Below are positions 41,102 through 50,144 of a stretch of DNA of 64,000 bases, piece after piece. The notes under the pieces are model-generated. The model saw only the letters and a list, made by a program, of their open reading frames with translations. It was not told the DNA's origin and did no database searches. Source of the stretch: Bacteroidota bacterium (GTDB lineage Bacteria; Bacteroidota; Bacteroidia; Chitinophagales; Chitinophagaceae); the NCBI GenBank assembly GCA_016712665.1, contig JADJQP010000004.1, positions 1 to 64,000 on the forward strand, given 5' to 3'. How positions within the stretch are numbered: position 1 is the first letter of the stretch; every line of letters starts with the position of its first letter. Both the position numbers and the translations under genes were made by a program.

Positions 41102-41755
41102 ATGGAATTTAGACCGACCCGTTTTGAAGTGATGCCTCCGGTGGTAAAGAATCTTCTAATTATCAATGCATTGGTATTTTTCGCCACCATCGTACTGGGC
41201 AAATATGGCATTGATTTGAGTGAGCATCTGGCATTGTATAATTGGAAGTCCGAAAAGTTTAAGGTTTGGCAATTCGTCACACATTTGTTTATGCATGGCG
41301 GCAATGTAAGCGATCCGGAGGGCGGTTTTTTACATCTATTTTCGAATATGTTTGCCTTGTGGATGTTTGGGTCGGTGCTGGAAAGCTATTTTGGCTCCAA
41401 ACGATTTCTTACTTTTTATATGGTTTGTGGCATTGGCGCAGCGGTATTGTATTTAATTGTGCAAACGATCAATCAATCGCCTATTGATCAGGGCTGTGTG
41501 GGTGCTTCAGGCGCCGTATTTGGTATTTTATTTGGATTCGGGTATTTGTTTCCCAATACCCTCTTATATCTGTATTTTCTATTTCCGGTAAAAGCAAAAT
41601 ATTTTATTGCACTTTATGCCCTCTTTGAATTGTATGCAGGTATAAAAAACAGCGCCGGCGACAATGTTGCACACTTTGCACATATAGGTGGTATGATAGT
41701 TGCTTTTATTATCATTAAAATTTGGAACCAAACCAACAGAAAAACGTTATATTAA
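41102..41755 (+). CDS. Rhomboid-family intramembrane serine protease
   Basis: A 217-residue six-helix membrane protein. The catalytic serine is in GCVGASGAVFGILFG and the histidine in HFAHIGGMIVAF. The conserved asparagine/His helix is LTHLFMHGG... with FLHLFSNMFALWMFG. It cleaves substrates within the membrane; targets are unknown. Its stop codon overlaps the start of the next, rhomboid-like gene by one base, and that gene overlaps the following nuclease gene, so this is a three-gene operon. Confidence 0.93.
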   Translation: MEFRPTRFEVMPPVVKNLLIINALVFFATIVLGKYGIDLSEHLALYNWKSEKFKVWQFVTHLFMHGGNVSDPEGGFLHLFSNMFALWMFGSVLESYFGSKRFLTFYMVCGIGAAVLYLIVQTINQSPIDQGCVGASGAVFGILFGFGYLFPNTLLYLYFLFPVKAKYFIALYALFELYAGIKNSAGDNVAHFAHIGGMIVAFIIIKIWNQTNRKTLY

Positions 41756-42639
41756 TGAATTCATTTAATTCCAAATCCATTTTTCAGTTTGCCTCCAAAA
41801 GTGATATTATAAAAATCATCACCATCACTTCGTTATTTTTTGTCATCTTTCAATTCACCCGACTCACATTTTTAATTAATAGCGAATCGGACGCGCCCTT
41901 CTTTACCCACTTCTACAATAAATTTGCCCTGCCCCCAACATTCAAGCAACTGTTGTATCAACCATGGAGCCTACTTACGTATATGTTTTCAGAATTGAGT
42001 ATCATGCATATTATTGGAAATATGATTTGGCTTTGGATATTTGGCACCGTAATCGAAGACCTTAAGGGAAGCAATCGCATTTTACCCATTTACTTGGTAG
42101 GCGGCCTTGTGGGAGCCCTAACTATGATGTTGTACATTGGCCTAAAGCCGGGCGCCCAGGCCACACATTATGCCGGATCGCTTGCGGCCCTGTCGGCAGT
42201 AGCTATTGCTACCTTGATGTATAAGCCCAAGTATAAATTTACTATGTTTTTTGGCTTAGAAATTCCGATTTGGATATTTGTAGCTGTATTTATTGCCTTA
42301 AATATCGCAACGCTACAATCCTATAATCTATCGCTATTATTTCTGGTTATTGGAGGCGTTTTTGTAGGTTTGGGATATACCAATCTGCTTCATTCTTTCT
42401 TTGAAAGATGTACCCTTAGGCTTAATAGAATGGGAGATTATATGGGCAATAACGAAAATTTTATTGCAAAAAAAAATAACACGATACGAAACAAAACCAT
42501 GCTTCATCTTGGCAGTAAAAATATAGTAAAAAAATCGCAAAGTATCGATGATATTTTAGACAAGATCAGCGAAAAAGGAATTCAATCCCTAACGAAAGAA
42601 GAACAGAAAATTCTTGAGGAATACAGCAAGAACGAATGA
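41755..42639 (+). CDS. Rhomboid-like membrane protein lacking the catalytic histidine
   Basis: A 294-residue rhomboid-fold protein (start ATG 41755, MNSFNSKSIFQF). Helix 2 is kept (MHIIGNMIWLWIFGTVIEDLKG) and a serine is present in HYAGSLAALSA. The helix that should carry the catalytic His reads NLSLLFLVIGGVFVGLGY with none. This suggests a pseudoprotease. The cytoplasmic tail ends in DDILDKISEKGIQSLTKEEQ, a motif I recall as common at the end of Bacteroidota rhomboids. TAATG-type coupling with the upstream protease. Confidence 0.88.
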   Translation: MNSFNSKSIFQFASKSDIIKIITITSLFFVIFQFTRLTFLINSESDAPFFTHFYNKFALPPTFKQLLYQPWSLLTYMFSELSIMHIIGNMIWLWIFGTVIEDLKGSNRILPIYLVGGLVGALTMMLYIGLKPGAQATHYAGSLAALSAVAIATLMYKPKYKFTMFFGLEIPIWIFVAVFIALNIATLQSYNLSLLFLVIGGVFVGLGYTNLLHSFFERCTLRLNRMGDYMGNNENFIAKKNNTIRNKTMLHLGSKNIVKKSQSIDDILDKISEKGIQSLTKEEQKILEEYSKNE

Positions 42640-43736
42640 GAAAATTCATTAAATATTCATTCTTAATTGGAAGCATACTATTTGCGGTGCTTCTCATATT
42701 TTGCAGAACCATTCCCAACCTAAACCCCTATGAACAAAGTTTTTCGGGCATCTTAGGATTAGCCGTTCCATTTTTAGCGCTTGCAAATATTGGATTTTTG
42801 ATTTGGTGGTTATTATTCAAAAAATATTTTTATACGGCAATCCCCTTTTTTGCGTTGGTATTTAGTTGGAAAATATACTCGGTTACCATTGCAAGTCATG
42901 TATTGAAAAAGCAACAGTTTGAAAACAGCGACAGCAGCTTTACCGTAATGAGTTATAATGTGCGCCTGCTGGATTTATACAAATGGAGTGGCAATCCGGA
43001 TACCAGAAATAAGATGATTGATTTTTTTGCGGAACAAAACCCGACGGTTTTATGCCTGCAAGAATTTTATACCGGAAACGATTCGGTGGGCAAAGACAAT
43101 ATCAAGGATATTATAGACAAATGCCATTTTAAATATTATGCTTCCTGCGATATAAATGTCAATAAAAGAGGCCGATGGGGTAGCGTGCTTTTTTCGCATT
43201 TACCAATTGTAAAAAAGCAGAATCACGATATTGATGTTTATGGTTCCAATATGTTACAACAGGTAGATGTGCTTTTTCGGAAAGACACCATTAGTGTTTA
43301 TAATATTCATCTGAAATCCAATCGATTTACCACAGAAGAATCGGATCTTATTGTTAAAAATGAAGAGGTGGGTCTTGATGAAAAAACAAGCGATAAAACC
43401 AAACGGATTTATCAAAAGCTCGAAAAGAACGCAGTAAGCAGAGGGCTGGAATCGGCTTTAGTGTCTGCCATCATTTCTAAAAACGCTCACAAATCCATTG
43501 TTTGTGGCGACTTAAATGATATTCCCAGTTCGTATACCTACTTTAAATTAAGGGGCAGCTTTAAAGATGTTTTTTTAGATAATGGATTTGGAATAGGCTC
43601 TACCCTAATTACAAAATTGCCATTGCTTCGAATTGATTATATTTTTCATTCAGATCAGCTAAAAACCCTGGGATATAAAAAATTAAAAGTCCCCTATTCT
43701 GACCATTATCCCTTACTGGTAAATATTGGTGTTTAG
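42636..43736 (+). CDS. Endonuclease/exonuclease/phosphatase (EEP) family membrane protein
   Basis: A 366-residue protein with three N-terminal membrane helices (SFLIGSILFAVLLIFC, LGLAVPFLALANIGFLIWWLL, AIPFFALVFSWKIYSV) and an EEP catalytic domain. Metal and phosphate residues sit in VMSYNVRLLDLY, PTVLCLQEFYTG, SVYNIHLKSNRF, VCGDLNDIPSSYTY and the terminal SDHYPLLVNI. It overlaps the preceding rhomboid-like gene by 4 bp (ATGA). The catalytic domain is probably outside the cytoplasm; the natural substrate is not known. Confidence 0.9.
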   Translation: MRKFIKYSFLIGSILFAVLLIFCRTIPNLNPYEQSFSGILGLAVPFLALANIGFLIWWLLFKKYFYTAIPFFALVFSWKIYSVTIASHVLKKQQFENSDSSFTVMSYNVRLLDLYKWSGNPDTRNKMIDFFAEQNPTVLCLQEFYTGNDSVGKDNIKDIIDKCHFKYYASCDINVNKRGRWGSVLFSHLPIVKKQNHDIDVYGSNMLQQVDVLFRKDTISVYNIHLKSNRFTTEESDLIVKNEEVGLDEKTSDKTKRIYQKLEKNAVSRGLESALVSAIISKNAHKSIVCGDLNDIPSSYTYFKLRGSFKDVFLDNGFGIGSTLITKLPLLRIDYIFHSDQLKTLGYKKLKVPYSDHYPLLVNIGV

Positions 43737-43758
43737 GTTGTACCCAACGGACTAAAAA

Positions 43759-45987
43759 TTAGTCTGCATCCAATCGCACCACCTTATTAATTCCTTCTAA
43801 TGCTTCTAGCTTTTCGCACAATGCATTGAGTTCTTCCTTATGATTTACAAACACCATAATAGTCCCCTCAAACAAGCCATCTGACGAATCGATACTCATA
43901 CTTCGCATATTCATTTTCAGTTCGCCGGAAACCACATTCGTAATTTTATTGATGATACCCACATCATCAATACCATTTATTTTTACGCCGGTAAGAAATG
44001 AAATTTCCTTATTTTTTGCCCATTTGGCCTTTACTACCCGATGCCCATAATTAGCCAATAATGAAGCTGCGTTGGGACAATTGGTACGATGAATTTTTAA
44101 GCCTTCGCCGGAGGTTACAAAACCAAAAACATCATCGCCCGGTATGGGCTGACAACAATTGGCTAGTTTGTATAAAATTTTATCGCTGTTTTCGCCAAAC
44201 AGAATCAATTCATAGCCTTTACCCGGAATTTCTTTTGCATCTTCAAAATGCGGTACTTCTTTCGGCAATTCTCTTTTAACCTCATTCTGAAACACCAATT
44301 TTTCGCCATTGTATTTCAAACCGGAAAGTTCCTTCATTTCGAAACTCCCTACTGCTATGGCAAAATGCATGTCTAGTGGAGAAGGGAACTTATAGTAACT
44401 GGCTAAATCGTTGAGCAGGACTGTGGTGACTGGGATTTTGAGATGTTCTAATTTTCGCAACAAGATTTCCTTTCCACTCTGCGCTGTAATCCTTTTTTCT
44501 TCCTTCAAATAATATTTGATACGCGATTTCGCTTTGGCCGTTTTTACAAACTTCAACCAATCGTTGTGTGGCTTTTGTTTTTTGGAGGTAATGATTTCAA
44601 TTTGATCGGCATTCTTTAAGGGATAACTTAGGGGTACCAATTTGTAATTCACCTTGGCACCGATGCAATTTTTTCCCAACTCCGAATGAATATCAAATGC
44701 GAAATCTAACGCGGTAGAGCCGGCAGGTAAAATGCGCATATCACCTTGTGGCGTATAAATATAAATTTCATCTAAAAATATATCACTTTTAATATCTTGA
44801 ATAAAATCAAGCGCATTACTATCCGGGTTACTCAACAGTTCTTTAATATGCTTTAGCCAATCATCTAATTTCGACTCCTGCCCTGCTTTGCCTTCTTTAT
44901 ACTTCCAATGAGCCGCTAGGCCTTTCTCTGCAATTTCATTCATCCTTTGCGTTCTGATTTGCACTTCTACCCATCTTCCTGCAGGCCCCATTACGGTGGC
45001 ATGTAGCGCTTCGTAGCCGTTGCTTTTCGGAGTACTGATCCAATCGCGCAAACGCTCCTTACTGTAGTTATACAAGTCGGTGACAATTGAAAATACCTTC
45101 CAGCAATCTTCCTTTTCATTTTCTGTTTTCAAAATAATTCGAATAGCAAACAAATCATACACCTCTTCGAACGTCACATGCTTGGTGCGCATTTTGTGTA
45201 AAATAGAATGAATGGACTTGGGACGACCTGTAATATCAAATTGAAAATTGTTTTTTTCCAATTCTTCTTTAATCGGTTTAATAAATTCATTGATATATCG
45301 GGTGCGCTCTCGCTTTGTATTTTTTAGCTTATCAATGATTTCTTCGTATACGTCTGTTTCGGTATACTTTAGCGCAAGATCTTCCAATTCAGATTTAATT
45401 TCATATAAACCCAATCGATTGGCAAGAGGCGCATACAGAAAGGTAGTTTCTGAAGAAATTTTCAATTGCTTTTCGCGACTCATACTGTCGAGAGTCCGCA
45501 TATTATGCAACCGATCTGCGATTTTAATAAGAATCACTCGCGGATCATCAGCGAGTGTGAGTAATATTTTTTTAAAGTTTTCTGCTTGCTGGGTGGTATC
45601 CTTCGATTCTACCACCGAAGATATTTTAGTAAGCCCTTCAATGATTTTGGCGCAGGTGCTTCCAAACTCCATTTCAATTTCTTTGAGGGTTACTTCGGTG
45701 TCTTCTACGGTATCGTGTAATAAGGCACAAATTACCGAGGTAACACCCAAAGACATTTCTTCTACTACAATTTTTGCTACGGCCAAGGGATGTAGAATAT
45801 ATGGCTCGCCCGATTTACGACGCATATGCTGATGCGCATCGGCCGCAATTTCGAAAGCGCGTCGGACCAGTTTCTTATCCCCCCTTTTCAGTCGAAGTTT
45901 CAGCGCACGTAACAAGGAACGATATTCACGCAGAATCAATTTCCGTTCTTCTTCCTCGCTTATGATATATTTTTCGGTTTCGACCAT
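43759..45987 (-). CDS. Bifunctional (p)ppGpp synthetase/hydrolase, RelA/SpoT family
   Basis: A 742-residue Rel enzyme. The hydrolase HD domain shows HMRRKSGEPYILHPLAVAKIV and ICALLHDTVEDTEVTL, which keeps the metal ligands, so hydrolase activity is expected. The synthetase domain has GRPKSIHSILHKM, YDLFAIRIIL and SNGYEALHATVMGP. A TGS domain follows (DIFLDEIYIYTPQGDMRILPAGSTALDFAF), then a conserved CCQPIPGDDVFGFVT zinc-finger region and a C-terminal ACT domain. This is the main stringent-response enzyme. Intact. Confidence 0.95.
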   Translation of the reverse strand: MVETEKYIISEEEERKLILREYRSLLRALKLRLKRGDKKLVRRAFEIAADAHQHMRRKSGEPYILHPLAVAKIVVEEMSLGVTSVICALLHDTVEDTEVTLKEIEMEFGSTCAKIIEGLTKISSVVESKDTTQQAENFKKILLTLADDPRVILIKIADRLHNMRTLDSMSREKQLKISSETTFLYAPLANRLGLYEIKSELEDLALKYTETDVYEEIIDKLKNTKRERTRYINEFIKPIKEELEKNNFQFDITGRPKSIHSILHKMRTKHVTFEEVYDLFAIRIILKTENEKEDCWKVFSIVTDLYNYSKERLRDWISTPKSNGYEALHATVMGPAGRWVEVQIRTQRMNEIAEKGLAAHWKYKEGKAGQESKLDDWLKHIKELLSNPDSNALDFIQDIKSDIFLDEIYIYTPQGDMRILPAGSTALDFAFDIHSELGKNCIGAKVNYKLVPLSYPLKNADQIEIITSKKQKPHNDWLKFVKTAKAKSRIKYYLKEEKRITAQSGKEILLRKLEHLKIPVTTVLLNDLASYYKFPSPLDMHFAIAVGSFEMKELSGLKYNGEKLVFQNEVKRELPKEVPHFEDAKEIPGKGYELILFGENSDKILYKLANCCQPIPGDDVFGFVTSGEGLKIHRTNCPNAASLLANYGHRVVKAKWAKNKEISFLTGVKINGIDDVGIINKITNVVSGELKMNMRSMSIDSSDGLFEGTIMVFVNHKEELNALCEKLEALEGINKVVRLDAD

Positions 45988-46105
45988 GTATCTAATTTTC
46001 AGCTATTGAATATATTAGGTATAAAATTAAGAATTCTAAATTAAAGTTCCCTTTCTTTTTATAGAATTGCCGATGCAAATAAAATTCTATGTGTACCTTT
46101 AGCTC

Positions 46106-46774
46106 ATGAAACTGTATGTGGTTCCTACTCCCATTGGCAATTTAAAAGATATCACTTTTAGGGCGATAGAAACCTTAAAAAAGGTAGATCTTATTTTAGC
46201 AGAGGATACACGTACCTCAAAAGTATTATTGAATCATTATGAAATTACTACTCCCTTATGGAGCTATCATCAGCATAATGAGCATCGGGTACTTGAGAAA
46301 CTAGTTCAGGAAATGGTATCCGGAAAGTCGATTGCCCTGATTTCGGACGCGGGGACCCCGGGTATTTCTGACCCAGGTTTTTTGCTAGTGCGAGAATGTA
46401 TCAAAAACCATATTGCGGTAGAATGCCTACCAGGCGCAACCGCCTTTGTTCCAGCCTTGGTAGATAGCGGATTTCCCATCAATCGATTTGTGTTTGAAGG
46501 GTTTTTGCCTCTTAAAAAGGGCCGGCAAACCCTGCTTAATAAACTGAAAACTGAAGAAAGAGCAATTGTTTTTTATGAAAGCCCTCACCGGATTTGTAAA
46601 ACCTTGCTTGAATTGCAGAATTATTTTGAGGAGGGGCGCAAAATCTGTGTTTGCCGAGAATTGAGTAAGAAATTTGAGGAAATTGTCAGGGGGGAAATAA
46701 AAGAGGTGGCCCTTCACTTCGAAAAAAATGCACCCAAAGGCGAATTTGTAGTGATTATACAGGGTTTGGAATAA
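46106..46774 (+). CDS. rsmI: 16S rRNA (cytidine(1402)-2'-O)-methyltransferase
   Basis: A 222-residue tetrapyrrole-methylase-fold enzyme. It begins LYVVPTPIGNLKDITFRAIE, and carries ILAEDTRTSKVLLNHY, LISDAGTPGISDPGFLLV and FVFEGFLPLKKGR, all RsmI hallmarks. It uses SAM to methylate the ribose of C1402 in the ribosomal P-site region. A -7-like TACCTTTA is 4 nt from the ATG. rnpB follows on the same strand 43 nt later with its own promoter. Confidence 0.95.
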   Translation: MKLYVVPTPIGNLKDITFRAIETLKKVDLILAEDTRTSKVLLNHYEITTPLWSYHQHNEHRVLEKLVQEMVSGKSIALISDAGTPGISDPGFLLVRECIKNHIAVECLPGATAFVPALVDSGFPINRFVFEGFLPLKKGRQTLLNKLKTEERAIVFYESPHRICKTLLELQNYFEEGRKICVCRELSKKFEEIVRGEIKEVALHFEKNAPKGEFVVIIQGLE

Positions 46775-46804
46775 TTAGCTAGTCTTACAAATAAAGAAAA
46801 GTCC

Positions 46805-46812
46805 TAACTTTG
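46805..46812 (+). promoter_or_regulatory. -7 element of rnpB (TAACTTTG)
   Basis: Exact TAnnTTTG match ending 5 nt before the base of the RNase P P1 helix. Because this RNA starts at a known structural point, the spacing supports transcription starting a few bases after TTTG in this genome. Confidence 0.7.
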
Positions 46813-46817
46813 CAGGG

Positions 46818-47188
46818 CTACAAGTAAGGTTATCGCCGCGACTATAGAGGTCGGGGAGGAAAGTCCGGACAGCAAAGAGCGACATACCACCTAACAGATG
46901 GTGCCTGTTGCAAGACAGGTAAGAGAGTGCCACAGAAAATAACCGTCCGTTGCGCCTTGGCGTGACGAGATAAGGGTGAAAAAGTGAGGTAAGAGCTCAC
47001 TGGTAGGGGTGGCAACATCCCTATCGGGTAAACCTTATGTGCTGAAATGTCAAATAAGTGAGTGCTTGAGAACGGCTCGTTCGATACTCATGGGTAGACA
47101 GATACATGCAGGTGGTGACATCTGCGGTAGATAAATGATGACCTTCCCAACTTGTTGGGAAAACAGAATCCGGCTTATTTACTTGTAG
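46818..47188 (+). ncRNA. rnpB: RNase P RNA (bacterial type A)
   Basis: The 5' and 3' ends pair as the P1 helix (ctacaagtaa / ttacttgtag). The conserved core is present near the 5' end (gaggaaagtccggac) and as acagaaaataacc, and ggtaaaccttat and gacagatacatg follow in the right order. Total ~371 nt is normal. A T-run directly follows the last base. It processes tRNA 5' ends, and it sits immediately before the tRNA-Val array. Confidence 0.96.
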
Positions 47189-47212
47189 TTTTTTTACTTT
47201 TTCAAATTAAAA

Positions 47213-47243
47213 TTTGTTAAAGTAAAATGTTCTTTTATATTTG
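47213..47243 (+). promoter_or_regulatory. Promoter of the tRNA-Val array (TTTG-N19-TATATTTG)
   Basis: A full match to the Bacteroidota promoter: -33 TTTG at 47213-47216, 19-nt spacer, -7 TATATTTG at 47236-47243. It faces the tRNA-like repeats and tRNA-Val. Just after it, 47263-47273 holds a stray tRNA-Val 5' fragment (gggagcatagc). Confidence 0.7.
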
Positions 47244-47315
47244 CACTCCCAAACAAGGAAAAGGGAGCATAGCAACCTCAAACGTAGTTTGGAAATTCAG
47301 AATCTTAAATTTATT

Positions 47316-47486
47316 GGGAGCATAGCTCAGCTGGTTCAGAGCATCCCGACTTAAGGTCGGGAGGGTCGAAGCGGTTCGGTTATCAAGTTCTAAAAAATAT
47401 TGGGAGCATAGCTCAGCTGGTTCAGAGCATCCCGACTTAAGGTCGGGAGGGTCGAAGCGGTTCGGTTATCAAGTTCTAAAAATATT
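47316..47486 (+). repeat. Two tandem tRNA-Val-derived repeats (86 and 85 bp)
   Basis: Copies at 47316-47401 and 47402-47486 are nearly identical. Each begins with an intact tRNA-Val-like 5' part (gggagcatagctcagctgg, then ttcagagca: acceptor strand and D-arm). The anticodon arm is replaced by a perfect palindromic stem tcccga-cttaagg-tcggga. After gagggtc the 3' half differs (gaagcggttcggttatcaag), with no matching acceptor strand, so neither can form a normal tRNA. The unit period continues straight into the real tRNA-Val. Confidence 0.8.
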
Positions 47487-47561
47487 GGGAGTATAGCTCA
47501 GCTGGTTCAGAGCATCTGCCTTACAAGCAGAGGGTCCGCGGTTCGAACCCGTGTGCTCCCA
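47487..47561 (+). tRNA. trnV: tRNA-Val (UAC anticodon)
   Basis: A 75-nt cloverleaf: acceptor GGGAGTA/TGCTCCC with A discriminator, D-arm GCTCAGCTGGTTCAGAGC, anticodon stem TCTGC/GCAGA with loop CTTACAA (anticodon TAC), T-arm CGCGG-TTCGAAC-CCGTG. CCA is not encoded. It is the only complete normal tRNA in this region, and all the tRNA-like sequences around it are recognisably derived from its type. Confidence 0.95.
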
Positions 47562-47562
47562 C

Positions 47563-47596
47563 AAAGGTTACCTATCTATAGGTAACCTTTTTTTTT
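47563..47596 (+). terminator. Terminator of tRNA-Val, repeated in every unit
   Basis: A perfect 12-bp stem (aaaggttaccta / taggtaaccttt), loop tcta, then nine T. The same hairpin heads unit 2 (47942-47975), unit 3 (48322-48352, six T) and, with one mismatch, unit 4 (51434-51468 region). It ends only 2-3 nt before the ATG of the nuclease ORF. Confidence 0.9.
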
Positions 47597-47840
47597 GCAT
47601 GTCACATTATACGTACATTCTGCATTCGACAACCATTAATAAATACTATGTAGGATTTACCTCCGATGATTTACAGGAGCGATTGAGAAAGCACAATACC
47701 AACCATAAGGGATTTACGGGTGGTGTTGGTGACTGGGAAATTGTTTATACCGAAACGTTTGACTCTGCAACAGAAGCAAGACAAAGAGAATTTCAAATCA
47801 AAAAATGGAAAAGTAATATCATGATTCAGAAATTAATTAT

Positions 47841-48260
<420 letters not shown>

Positions 48261-48354
48261 TCGGAAGGGTCCGGAGTTCGAACCCGTCCCGACTTAAGGT
48301 CGGGATAAATCGTGCTCCCACAAAGGTTACCTATCTATAGGTAACCTTTTTTGC

Positions 48355-48639
48355 ATGTCACATTATACGTACATTCTGCATTCGACAACCATTAATAAAT
48401 ACTATGCAGGATTTACCTCCGATGATATACAGGAGCGATTGAGAAGGCACAATACCAAACCATAAGGGATTTTATGGTGGTAAAGTGGTGACTGGGAAAT
48501 TGTTTATACCGAAACGTTTGACTCTGCAACAGAAGCAAGAAAAAGAGAATTTCAAATCAAAAAATGGAAAAGTAATATCATGATTCAGAAATTAATTATG
48601 GAAGCATAGATCAGCGGGTTCCGAGCATCCGATTTATAA
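48355..48639 (+). pseudogene. GIY-YIG nuclease, copy 3 (more decayed)
   Basis: Recognisable over its full length at DNA level, but with several indels (an extra C in accaaacc near 48456, extra bases in gtggtaaagtgg near 48480, an extra G near 48600) and substitutions. Its terminator T-run is also shorter. Belongs to unit 3 (48321-48699). The order of copies, 1 intact, 2 slightly and 3 strongly decayed, follows the order in the array. Confidence 0.85.
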
Positions 48640-48699
48640 TCAGAGGGTCCGCGGTTCGAACCGTCCCGCGACTTGAAGTCGGGATAAATTGTGCTACCA
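48601..48699 (+). other. tRNA-Val-like sequence 3
   Basis: The most degraded of the tRNA-like sequences: anticodon-arm palindrome broken, insert palindrome imperfect, acceptor end gtgctacca. It closes the tandem array. Confidence 0.7.
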
Positions 48700-48705
48700 C
48701 ATGGG

Positions 48706-48740
48706 AAAAAATCCTCACAGCAATGTGGGGATTTTATTTG
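48706..48740 (+). terminator. Terminator at the end of the tandem array
   Basis: An 11-bp stem with one G-T pair (aaaatcctcac / gtggggatttt) and a 6-nt loop, followed by a T-rich stretch. Confidence 0.65.
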
Positions 48741-49302
48741 CTCAATTGCTTTTTATATTTACTTAAACTATTTTCGCCATACGCATCATGCGAAGTAATA
48801 TTTCAAGGTAATACTATTCAAATTATTGAATACAATCCGAAGCTCAAAAAGAAGATAATCACAGATTTATCGCCTAAAGATCTTGAGAGGTATTATGTTG
48901 CCCAGTTCAATTTGATAAGTCGTTAACTGTGGAAGGATTTATGACGGCGCTTAAACCCTTCTTTGCAAAAATCGATAAACAATTGATTCACCACTCAGGA
49001 TAAACACATTCATTATTTCATAAATGAATAACCTGATTAGAGGAACCTAAAGAAAGGCTTAAAATTTTATATGCCGATTAATTGTTGATATGTTGAACTT
49101 TGGGGTAAGTCGGATTTTAATTTTTTATTCTTCCATACATGGAGTTACTAGGATAAGAATACACAATTTAGCTTCTCAATAAGTCCGATTAATAATTGGA
49201 AACATTACCGACTGAAATTAAATTCAAGTTTTACATGTTTACACCCTTGATCCAAAAAGTAAGAAAAATTGAAATGCCCAACAAATTATTTAAATCAGAA
49301 GA

Positions 49303-49518
49303 GAATTTACATTATATGATATTGTTCGTTATTTCTTTTATGAATTAACGTATCATGGATATACTGAACACCTGATTGAGAAAGAGATCGGTCTGGATAA
49401 ACAAATTGTGGAAACGAAATCTGGTAAAGCTAAAATGTATACGAATGAAGAAGTCATGCTAAAAAATAAACAAGCGCTTTTGAAAGAGGCTATAAAAGCG
49501 AAGGATGAAAAGCAATAG
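49303..49518 (+). pseudogene. Unrecognised coding remnant
   Basis: An open frame of 71 codons without a start codon, reading DIVRYFFYELTYHGYTEHL then IEKEIGLDKQIVE and ending KEAIKAKDEKQ. The amino-acid composition looks protein-like. I do not recognise the family. The surrounding 48740-49770 is otherwise without a supported gene; a 67-codon frame at 48723-48926 is not convincing. Confidence 0.35.
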
Positions 49519-50144
49519 CCAAGTTGACTAAAAAATTGAAAAGCTTGAGTTGAACAAATCTTGATTCAGATCAATTTCCTTTTAGTTGACTAGATTCAAG
49601 TTGTTGAAATTACTTTCAATTAATACGTAGTTCTTGTTTGCGAATCACATATCAAAATTCGATACCATTTGCAAAATAATACTCTATGTTGTCGAGGCTT
49701 TTACTAAAATATCAGTTTAGAAATTTAGTCATCTGATTAATTATCCTTCATCAGTCATTAATCAGGATATCGAATTCAATTATTGGAATCGTTGCATAAT
49801 ATTTCTATTGTGACCTTCATCGGAAAATCTAATTTGAATGCCCTGCCTTCCCATAAATCTTCCGGCACTTTAATTGGCTGATTAAAAGGAAAGACTGGCT
49901 GATAATGAAATGGTCCGCAGTGATTGGATAAGGAGGAGAGGTACCTTAAATTGCCCTTGTGATTTAAACAGTTTATTTGAAAATAAAGGCCTGTGTTAGA
50001 TAGTTTTGTCCCCACTCAGAAGGATGTGTCCATGGAAATAATGGGGTAAGGATTACTTTTATTTCAATAAAAGATCTCGGGTTTTGTAGAATGATTTTTT
50101 TTTCGTTCATTGGTAAAACGCATGGCAAGATCTTGGAAATAGGT

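Noticed and set aside
48723..48926. A 67-codon frame after the array terminator
   Set aside because: Its start lies inside the terminator stem and the sequence matches no family known to me; kept out of the gene list.
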